A stretch of 23,236 bases of DNA from Spirogloea muscicola (taxonomy: Eukaryota; Streptophyta; Zygnematophyceae; Spirogloeales; Spirogloeaceae), in NCBI GenBank assembly GCA_009602725.1, contig WELB01000145.1, positions 264,393 through 287,628 on the forward strand. Reading direction: 5' to 3'. Within the stretch, counting starts at the first letter, position 1, and every line of letters starts with the position of its first letter. Positions 11,246 to 18,909 of the stretch are shown in pieces. The notes under the pieces were generated by a model that saw nothing but the letters and a program-made list of their open reading frames with translations, was not told the origin of the DNA and made no database searches. The translations under genes were made by a program, and so were the position numbers.

Positions 11246-12109
11246 NNNNNNNNNNNNNNNNNNNNNNNNNNNNNNNNNNNNNNNNNNNNNNNNNNNNNNN
11301 NNNNNNNNNNNNNNNNNNNNNNNNNNNNNNNNNNNNNNNNNNNNNNNNNNNNNNNNNNNNNNNNNNNNNNNNNNNNNNNNNNNNNNNNNNNNNNNNNNNN
11401 NNNNNNNNNNNNNNNNNNNNNNNNNNNNNNNNNNNNNNNNNNNNNNNNNNNNNNNNNNNNNNNNNNNNNNNNNNNNNNNNNNNNNNNNNNNNNNNNNNNN
11501 NNNNNNNNNNNNNNNNNNNNNNNNNNNNNNNNNNNNNNNNNNNNNNNNNNNNNNNNNNNNNNNNNNNNNNNNNNNNNNNNNNNNNNNNNNNNNNNNNNNN
11601 NNNNNNNNNNNNNNNNNNNNNNNNNNNNNNNNNNNNNNNNNNNNNNNNNNNNNNNNNNNNNNNNNNNNNNNNNNNNNNNNNNNNNNNNNNNNNNNNNNNN
11701 NNNNNNNNNNNNNNNNNNNNNNNNNNNNNNNNNNNNNNNNNNNNNNNNNNNNNNNNNNNNNNNNNNNNNNNNNNNNNNNNNNNNNNNNNNNNNNNNNNNN
11801 NNNNNNNNNNNNNNNNNNNNNNNNNNNNNNNNNNNNNNNNNNNNNNNNNNNNNNNNNNNNNNNNNNNNNNNNNNNNNNNNNNNNNNNNNNNNNNNNNNNN
11901 NNNNNNNNNNNNNNNNNNNNNNNNNNNNNNNNNNNNNNNNNNNNNNNNNNNNNNNNNNNNNNNNNNNNNNNNNNNNNNNNNNNNNNNNNNNNNNNNNNNN
12001 NNNNNNNNNNNNNNNNNNNNNNNNNNNNNNNNNNNNNNNNNNNNNNNNNNNNNNNNNNNNNNNNNNNNNNNNNNNNNNNNNNNNNNNNNNNNNNNNNNNN
12101 NNNNNNNNN
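11246..12109. other. assembly gap (864 N)
   Basis: An unbroken run of N separates a retroelement fragment from the first visible esterase exon. The esterase promoter, start codon and any signal peptide or membrane anchor may lie in it. The true length may differ from the N count. Confidence 0.99.
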
Positions 12110-15032
12110 CCCGTGGCCGCAGCATCACCCCGCCCTCGCCGCCGGCGCGCCGCTGCCCATGTGCGGCCTGAGCCCCCGCGGCGGCGGCGCCGACGCCGGC
12201 GTCGACAGCGCGTTCGAGGCTGCGGCGGTGGCGGCCAGCCACTGGGACTTCGACACCCTCGACGACCTTCTCGCCGAGGCTGCGGCCGCTGTCCCCGGCA
12301 AGTCCGGCCACGGCAACGCCAGTGCTGTCACGAGTGCGGCGGCTATGGAGGCACCACTGGCTGCAGAGGCTGCAAAAGAAGTGGCAGCGTTGGCAGCGGA
12401 GGCTGCAGCAGAAGATGCAGCGTTGACAGCGGAGACTGCCGCAGAAGAGGAAGCACTGGGAGCCGAGATTGAAGCAGAAGAGGCGAGTGGGGAGTACACA
12501 GACTCTGCCACCAGCGGGGTGCCTCACCGGCGCGAGATGCTGGCGGAGGTGGAGGAGGCGCTGGCGCAGGAGGTGGACATGGACGGCCTGGGCGCGACCC
12601 GCGACGGCCGGTCCTTCAAGTGGGCGCGCATCTTCGGCCGCCCCGGCTCGCCCAACGTCCACAAGTCCAACTGGCGCGTCCCCGACGGCGTCGGCCGCTT
12701 CGCTTTCGTGCGCCTCGATGGCTCCCGCGTCCACAACGCACTCGACGTTGCTCTGGTGAGCCTCGCTGCCCTCCTTCCCCAGTACCTCTGGGACTCCATC
12801 CGCCCCTCCCTCCTCTCCTTCCTTTCGGGTACAGAGAGCGCCCTGTCTTGCCTAGCCTGTGGCTCCGCTGACATAGTCATGAACACCCTCTGTATGCGCC
12901 TGGCTGGCTTTCACGTGCGCTCTTAGCAGCAGCCGCCATGCTTCTGTCTTTCCTTCCTTCAATGTGACAACGTCTCCTCTACCAGCTTCGCATGCACATT
13001 GCTGTCCTCTCCTTGGTCTAGCAAGCGCTTCCTCCTGCTGCTCAAGGCTGTGGAATCTCTCCTTTTGCCCTCCTGCCGGGGTAGCACTGGAAGCTCTTAC
13101 CTCCCTCCCGGCATCCAGATAGCACCCCTACTTAGTTCCACCATCCTCCACCGCCTCCCTCCTCTCCCTCCTATTTCGCGTGGCCCCTCGGTAGTCCTTA
13201 GCCCTTCTCTCGTGCGCCCCTCGGCAGTCCTTAGCCCTTCTCTCGCCTCTTACATCCCTCCTCCCTCCCTCACGTCCCCGTCACAGCCCTCAACCCCACA
13301 ATTGCGTCGTGACCATTGAGCTGAGCACTACTACGGCCGCTCTTTTCTTGCAGCTCTTGGCCGGCAAGAGCGTGGCGTTGCTGGGGGACTCCCTCTCGCA
13401 CCAGGTGCACGACATGCTGATTCTCAGCCTCCAGAAGCTTGGCTACGAGGAGTACATCACGCTCCTGGATCGCACGTATGCCACCCTCAAAGCCCCCCCT
13501 CTCAACCTCCTCCAAGTCCAATCCCCCTCCATCCTCCTCTCCCTCTCCCTCCCATGCTCAGCGGGGTTGCTCTTCCTCCCCTCAGCTCATCTGACTTCCT
13601 ATTGCTGACATGGGGGTCCTAAGAGCTCCCTGTCTGCCTAGCCTGTGGCTCTGCTCATGTGATAATGAACATGCTCTGTATGTTCCTGGCTGGCATCTAC
13701 AGCCGCTTTTTCCAATATCAGCAGCAGCATTCTGATTTTTATGCTGGAGGGAAAAGAGTCAGAGTGCCACGGTTGCCGCTCAGTGGTCATAGCAGTGGCC
13801 CGTGCTAATGTTCAGGTACTACTGCAACGGGACAGCGGCAGATACGCGCGAGGACCTGGCCAAGCGGCGCGTGCTGGTAGACGCAGACAGCCTGGACAAG
13901 GAGTACCGCGAGTGGCATGACCGCCATTGCGACACATGGGTCACGACCTACCACCTTGGCGGGCCCTTCCGCAACATGACCTGGAGCTACTACCGCGGTG
14001 AGCCGCCTCCGCCGCCGGCACCAATGCCGACTCCGGCCGCCGTAGCAAAGCCTGCTGGCCAGCCATCTGCCGGGCCCCTCGTGCTGCCGCGGTCTGAGCT
14101 TGCCAGAGCGCTGCCGTGGCAGTGTACAAACTGATGGTGGACGGCAAAAAGCCGTGGCCGGCGCAGTACGTGCTCTACCCGGCCGTGCTCGACCACATCT
14201 TCGAGACCAGCGACGTGGTGAGGCGCCGCTGTTACCTCCCTCCTCCACGTCCCTCCCTCTCTTTCCAGTCCCCCCAGTTGACTCCCCCTACCCCTCCTCC
14301 CGTGCATCGGAGGCCCTGCGGCCTCCTCACAATCCTCCGCGCCACCGTCCTTCCTCCTCATCTGCTCGCCACCTGAGGATCTCGGTCATTTGCTCACTGG
14401 CTTCCCCCTCCCGCAGGTCATACCAAATCTGGGCCTGCACTATCACAAAGAGGTGGAGTCGCAGCCCGAGGAGCTGCGGCAGCACGTGGCCGAGCTAGCG
14501 GGCCGCATTGAGCGCCTCAGTCGCCAGCCCGGCAAGCTCGGCTTCTTCCGTGGCATGCTGCCGCAGCACTTCTACTCCACCGACGGCTCTGGGGCCTTCT
14601 CCAAGCCCGAGACGGACGACGCCACTGCCGCGCTCATGACGTGCCACGTAGCTGAAAACATCGAGTTGCAGGTAAGGGTGGAGGGCTGGAAGTACTCCTG
14701 CTTAGTGCGTTGCCATGCCTTGCAGAGTGCACGCTTGCCTCACTGATTGCTCCACTGCACGCCTGCTGCGCGGCTTGCAGCTGTGGCGGGACGACATAAT
14801 GGAAGAGGAGGCGGGCAAGCGCAGCGTGGCAGTGCAGTCGGCTTTCTGGGAGATGGACATGCACGAGTTCCACTTTGCACGGCAGGAGGGCCAGGCTCGC
14901 CGCGACTGCACGCACTTTGCTTACGTGCCCGACTGGTGGGCGCCCGTCTTTGACACCATGTACCGCACCGGTGCATCTATCATGTGCCCTGATGGTACCA
15001 ACGCGCCCTCCAAGCACTGCTTCGTCGTCTGA
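12110..15032 (+). CDS. PC-esterase/TBL-like SGNH-fold protein (putative polysaccharide O-acetyltransferase or esterase)
   Basis: Visible exons: 12110-12755, 13354-13475, 13816-13997, 14123-14217, 14417-14671, 14781-15032; phases agree and give 516 residues. The SGNH catalytic pattern is clear: GKSVALLGDSLSHQ with the nucleophile Ser at 13390-13392, VIPNLGLHYHKE with the block-III Asn at 14426-14428, and DCTH with Asp at 14904-14906 and His at 14913-14915. GFFRGMLPQHF resembles the FFRxxxPQHF block of plant TRICHOME BIREFRINGENCE-LIKE and related PC-esterase proteins. Family members acetylate or deacetylate wall polysaccharides in the Golgi; the substrate here is not predictable. The N-terminal exon carries a Glu/Ala 11-residue repeat and then a WARIFGRPGSPNVHKSNWRV block. 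An in-frame ATG exists at 12159, but the true start may be in the gap, so a signal anchor cannot be judged. Introns are pyrimidine-rich and two hold family B repeats. Confidence 0.85.
12357..12488 (+). repeat. 33-bp coding repeat, four units, encoding an 11-residue Ala/Glu motif
   Basis: Units start at 12357, 12390, 12423 and 12456. They encode LAAEAAKEVAA, LAAEAAAEDAA, LTAETAAEEEA and LGAEIEAEEA. The pattern L-x-A-E-x-A-x-E-x-x-A predicts a charged, amphipathic helix. It lies N-terminal to the catalytic domain. Confidence 0.85.
12832..12945 (+). repeat. family B dispersed repeat, in the esterase intron 1
   Basis: Contains AGAGCGCCCTGTCTTGCCTA, CTGTGGCTCCGCTGACATAG, TCATGAACACCCTCTGTATG and CTGGCTGGCTTTCAC. 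The same series recurs at 13556-13740, 22515-22710 and 22800-22890. Confidence 0.8.
13178..13245 (+). repeat. 33-bp tandem duplication in the esterase intron 1
   Basis: Two adjacent copies of CCCCTCGG(T/C)AGTCCTTAGC followed by CCTTCTCTCG. They lie in a pyrimidine-rich intron just before the exon that carries the GDS motif. Confidence 0.7.
13556..13740 (+). repeat. family B dispersed repeat, in the esterase intron 2
   Basis: The longest match with the receptor-intron copy: GGGTTGCTCTTCCTCCCCTC, then CTGACATGGGGGTCCTAAGA, CTCCCTGTCTGCCTAGCCTG, CTGGCTGGCATCTACAGCCG and ATCAGCAGCAGCAT. Confidence 0.8.
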
Positions 15033-15656
15033 TGTTGACAAAGAGCGTGCACTGCACCACCTTGCCAGCCTCTATCTCCATTATGCAGTTTGTAGTCAAT
15101 CGTGCTGCATGGGCGGACGCTCGCTTAGTGACCACGGTGTCCCTTTCCACTAACAAGTGGCAGCTCTGCACAATTTTGACTGTGCCAACCACAGCATTGC
15201 CATCTCGTAGGATTGGCAATGCTGTTCTATGAATGAAGTTTTCATATTTCAGACCTCATTGAGTTGGCTGCCCGACATCCTCTCTATGCCGCTTTGGCCG
15301 CCACTGAGCTGGAAGTCCCTGTCCGCCACCACTTGTGGCCCTCGTGACTGTGGCCCGGCACTTAGTACCAGAGATCACCACCACAACTGGTAGATATGTT
15401 GCAACTTCCAGCGATGAGCAAGTGCTACGCATGCAAAGCGCAACATGTCTTACACCCTGTGACAGCCTCGGTCGTATCACGCATTGATGGGTCTGTCTTA
15501 ATTGATGATTGCCAATGCTCTTGGAGTGAAGGCAGTCGCAAACAAGACTGTGTCGGTCGTGCACAATGGCAAGTTGTCATCCCGCACTTCCCAGTCCTCC
15601 ATTACACGAAGGCTGTCATCCTTCAGCATCTACTTACAGAATGCTCAGGCAGCTGA

Positions 15657-15850
15657 CAGGGGACCCGCTCCTCGGAGACTAGCTTCTCTGACCTGCGGCT
15701 GCTCAACAGGAGATATTGGGCACCCAGCGGCCCACTTCAGTCGCTGTGTGCTCTAACGCTTCTCCGAATCCTTTGCACTTTGGTCCATCTCTCTTTCTGG
15801 GCTGGCCAGTCACAGCCATCGCCCTCGAGTGGAAGAGAGAAGGCGCGCAG
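15657..15850 (+). repeat. family A dispersed repeat with retroelement edge
   Basis: Begins with GGGGACCCGCTCCTCGGAGA and CTTCTCTGACCTGCGGCTGC, which match the junction of retroelement remnant and family A repeat seen on the minus strand near 8600-8650. It ends with CTTTCTGGGCTGGCCAGTCA and CAGCCATCGCCCTCGAGTGG. This copy therefore supports family A being a retroelement tail. Confidence 0.65.
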
Positions 15851-15949
15851 TGCGCATGAGATTGAAAGGGAGGCCATCCTAGCCTTACAAATGCCCTGTT
15901 AACTGGGTAATGAGCTGGCTAAGGGGGACTGGAAGAGTCGTCACCTTCA

Positions 15950-16035
15950 TCGCTTTTCCGGCCCCTTCTGCATTCTGGTCATCATTTTCTCTGGGCTGGC
16001 CATTCACAGCCATCGCCGTCAACTGGAAGAGTCTT
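15950..16035 (+). repeat. family A dispersed repeat copy
   Basis: Contains TTTTCCGGCCCCTTCTGCAT, TTTTCTCTGGGCTGGCCATT and CACAGCCATCGCCGTCAACT. Its right end resembles the end of the 15657-15850 copy (CATCGCC.TC.A.TGGAAGAG), so the two are close relatives. Confidence 0.65.
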
Positions 16036-16039
16036 CGCC

Positions 16040-16215
16040 GTTCCCCTAAAAATCTGATGTTGTGATGATTGTATGACTGTGAGTATATCATATGACTGTA
16101 AGTACATCAAATATGTGCAATGAATACTCCTGGCTTTTAATGGAGTACTTAGTATTATTATAGTCCTTAACAGAGTACTTAGTATTACTGTAATTAGTAT
16201 TATACGACTCCGCCG
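16040..16215. repeat. AT-rich patch with short direct repeats
   Basis: Two pairs of near repeats are visible: ATGACTGT(G/A)AGTA(T/C)ATCA at about 16072-16110, and GAGTACTTAGTATTA at about 16144 and 16174. The patch stands out sharply from the GC-rich exon that follows and lies just before the J-domain gene, so it may contain its promoter. Confidence 0.5.
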
Positions 16216-16292
16216 TTGCAAGCAAGACTCTCAAGCAGCCGCTGCGCTAGTGGCGCGTCCCGACGGCCCGCCACGTGGCACCCGCGCCCGCG

Positions 16293-16341
16293 ATGGCCGC
16301 CGCCTTCGCCGCTGCGACCACCGCCGCCGCCGCCGCNGCGC

Positions 16342-16386
<45 letters not shown>

Positions 16387-18541
16387 AGCGGCAACTTGTA
16401 CGCGCTGCTGGACGTGGCGAAGACGGCAGGTGACGGCCCCCTCCCCTTGCCCAGCCCCATTGCCGGCGCTCGGCGGCCGCTTCGGCGCCTCATCGTGTAC
16501 CAGTTTAGGGTTTTAGGGTCAGAGTTTAGGGTTCAGTGCGCCGAGCCATCACATCACTGCTGCCATCGCCACGCTCCTTCTCTCCCTGACACCGCCGCCG
16601 CCGTCGCCGTCCTCCTCCTCACTCCCGCAGACCGCGCGGAGCTCAAGCGGGCGTACAGGTGGGGCGGCTCGCTCGCTCGCAGGCGCTGTCCTGGATCTCG
16701 GTCGCTGACACGAAACCCTGAGCCGCAGCCTGAGCTGCCTGACTCCAAAATCTCAAAACAACCTGCTAACATCTGAATCTCACAACCCTCGGATGCCTCG
16801 AATCTTCCCCCAGCTTAGGGATCACAATTTAGGGTTTTGGTTTAGGGTTTCAGCTTTTAGGGGGTTTAGGGTGTAGGGGTACGGGTTAAAGGTTCGGTTA
16901 GGGTTTGGGGTTTAGGGCCAACGAGCCGCCGGCTGTGTGAGCGCGGCACAGGCGGCTGGCGCTGCAGTACCACCCGGACGTCAATGCGGCGCCGGAGGCC
17001 GAGGGCAAGTTTGTGGAGCTCAGCACGGCCTACGAGGTGGGGCCCAAAGGGAAGCCGACCGTGTGAGCCCATGCAGTGAGGGCGTCGGTTGGAGCGCAGG
17101 GAGGCATAGATGCCCAAGGCCGACACGTTGGAAGTAGAGCTTTACATTATGAATTGAAGATAACAAGATATCTGATTGAGGAGCTTCAGTAGTGGAGGGA
17201 GGAAGATGGTGGAGCAGGGGGCATGAGAAGGAACAGAAAGCATGAGCCGTGCTCGCTGCCCGTCCTTAGTGTTGGCTGATTGCAGGTGCTGATTGATGAT
17301 GAGCGGCGGCACTTGTACGACAAGTACGGGGAGGCGGGCCTGGCTGGCAGGGTGGGCGCACACGCCGACAGCGGTGGGCGGGCTGCCTGGGAGGAGGCTT
17401 GGGACGGCTGGGACGAATTTGCGCCATTCCAGCGCAAGTACGGGGCCGTGACAAGATAGGTGCCTCGTCGTTGGCCGCCATGTTCGTGGCTGCGCCAGGC
17501 TCAACTGCGAATGTGCGGCGCAGGTCACGGAAGGGCGACGCACGCTCGGCAGCGGTGAGCGCCAGTGGCGGTGGCTCTGACAACGGTGACCCAGACGGCT
17601 TCGCCAACACTGGCGACGTTGTAGAGTACCCTCTCTCGGCGGCAGCCCAGGCCCGCCTTGGCGACGGTCGGTCTAAAGGTGCGGCCGCCTAAGCCCTTAA
17701 TTGTCAATCCTAGATCGCTCATTGTGCTTTCTTGACCTCTAATCGCTCAATCACTTGATTGTAATCCTAACAGATCAATTTCCTTGTGACCTGCCACCTT
17801 GCATGCTGTTTGGTCACCAGCTAATGTGTTGACATCGCAAGCGTCCTGGGTTGCCATGATCACAGGCGTCGGCTTCATCGTTGGCCGAAACATTGGTGAG
17901 CCCCACACCCTGCCTGAGCCGACCGGCGGCTGCTCCAGCAGTGGCCACATGTCGGCGAGCCATGGCTTCTCAGCTGGGCCAGACGAGCTGATGACACTGC
18001 AGCGTGGCTCCTTGTCGCCGGCTTGATATGCCATGCGAGGGCCGACAGATCGGGGCGACCGTGACAAGCTGTCGCCGGAGGTGAGCTCCAAGACCATGCG
18101 GCTGCTGGCAGCAAGCCTTGAGGGGCTTAGAGGGCCGGATGACGGGAGGGAAGGAGGGCAGATGGAGAGGAAGGAGGGAGGAAGGCCAACCAGGTTGTGC
18201 TCCGGTCGCCTCTGATGCTTTTAAGGCATGCCACCTTTTTCCAGAACCTGCTTCTGGTGGAGCTGGAGCCACTTTACTCGGAGGACGGTGGGCATGCATG
18301 GCACACTGACCCTCTGGAGAGTGCCGCGTTCGCGTCCCTCCGAGACCTCCGTGTTCTCACCACGGTCAGTTGACTGTGCCCGCTGCCCCACCTCCCTCTG
18401 TCCTTCCACTCTCTACCTCCATGTCAACATCATACTACATTTGCGCAGGACTTTGACGCAGCCACAGACACGTGGACGCTGCGCGATGAGCTCTCCAATG
18501 GTTGCGGCAGCCCGCAATATGCAGACGAGGTCATTGTCTGA
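16293..18541 (+). CDS. J-domain (DnaJ-like) protein with C-terminal hydrophobic segment
   Basis: A J-domain co-chaperone that would stimulate an Hsp70. Exons: 16293-16429, 16631-16658, 16952-17036, 17286-17437, 17524-17678, 17842-17895, 18040-18080, 18245-18364, 18449-18541; phases agree after exon 1. The J domain is spread over four exons: [33 protein letters not shown] with the essential HPD, then [11 protein letters not shown] and [13 protein letters not shown] Trp-rich acidic linker, a basic Ser-rich stretch, GDVVEYPLS, a hydrophobic run [17 protein letters not shown], a [11 protein letters not shown] block and an acidic tail follow. There is no Gly/Phe region or zinc domain, so it is not a type I DnaJ. 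The ATG at 16293 (Ala-rich, possibly a transit peptide) is one base out of frame with the J domain. The only ambiguous base, the N at 16337, lies between them and is the likely cause. Organelle location is a guess. Confidence 0.85.
16340..16388 (+). repeat. (CGG)n trinucleotide run in exon 1 of the J-domain gene
   Basis: About fourteen CGG/GGC units, interrupted only at the right end (GGCAGCGGC). In the J-domain frame it encodes polyglycine and in the ATG frame polyarginine. It follows a GCC run and the ambiguous base at 16337, a classic place for sequencing error and length polymorphism. Confidence 0.9.
16503..16533 (+). repeat. interstitial telomere-like TTTAGGG cluster, intron 1 of the J-domain gene
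   Basis: Three TTTAGGG units in about 30 bases, separated by short spacers. TTTAGGG is the plant and green algal telomere repeat. The cluster is inside a spliced gene, so it is not a chromosome end. Confidence 0.85.
16814..16918 (+). repeat. interstitial telomere-like TTTAGGG cluster, intron 2 of the J-domain gene
   Basis: Five exact TTTAGGG units plus degenerate ones (CTTAGGG, GGTTAGGG, GTGTAGGGG) in about 105 bases, all in one orientation. The cluster ends about 30 bases before the exon that encodes the HPD motif. Confidence 0.88.
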
Positions 18542-18909
18542 AATCATCTGCCGAGAGCCTGCGCTGAGGACGCTGTCCTGGCAGCCAGGTACAAGGAAGC
18601 AGCATTGCAGTGCCTTTGTGCAATCTTTGTACCTAAGCCTAAGTTGCAGGACATTCTGTGCCCATGACCGCAGCAGGCGGAGGCGAGGGTGGGCACTGCA
18701 AGGGAATGTTCGTGCTTGGTATAGGCTCTTTCGTAGAGTCAGGCGCTTAGCTAACGCGTTAGACACTCTGCCTGGATGGGAAAGGCAAGTAACAAGAGGA
18801 TAAGAGAACAATGAGGCTGGACTTACATCTTTGACTTCCGCATGTGAGACCTGCACAGGTGATGTGGGAGGGAGGAGGGTGGGGAAGTTGGCGGTCTGCG
18901 TTGGTGACT
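18542..18909. other. convergent intergenic stretch
   Basis: The J-domain gene and the receptor gene end tail to tail with 368 bases between their stop codons, so both 3' UTRs and terminators must fit here. The 12-base perfect palindrome CTAACGCGTTAG lies at 18751-18762. No gene is seen. Confidence 0.7.
18823..18827 (-). promoter_or_regulatory. candidate TGTAA polyadenylation signal of the receptor gene
   Basis: TGTAA on the minus strand, about 83 nt after the receptor stop codon. The distance resembles that of the candidate signal after the TBC gene (about 90 nt). Confidence 0.4.

Larger units (their letters stand above)
15033..16292. other. intergenic region between esterase and J-domain genes
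   Basis: No gene is recognised. The first 600 bases hold short overlapping frames without known motifs. Two family A copies (15657-15850, 15950-16035) and an AT-rich patch (16040-16215) occupy the rest. The promoter of the J-domain gene must lie in the right half, but no defined element can be named. Confidence 0.6.

Noticed and set aside
11211-12734. 507-codon minus-strand open frame
   Set aside because: Most of it is N, and the rest is antisense to the esterase exon with its 33-bp repeats.
10476-12926. 816-codon plus-strand open frame
   Set aside because: It spans the N gap and runs through repeat sequence. Only its last part (12110-12755) is a real esterase exon; a retroelement fragment lies before the gap.
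16814-16918. chromosome end (true telomere)
   Set aside because: The repeats are degenerate, short and flanked on both sides by exons of one gene.
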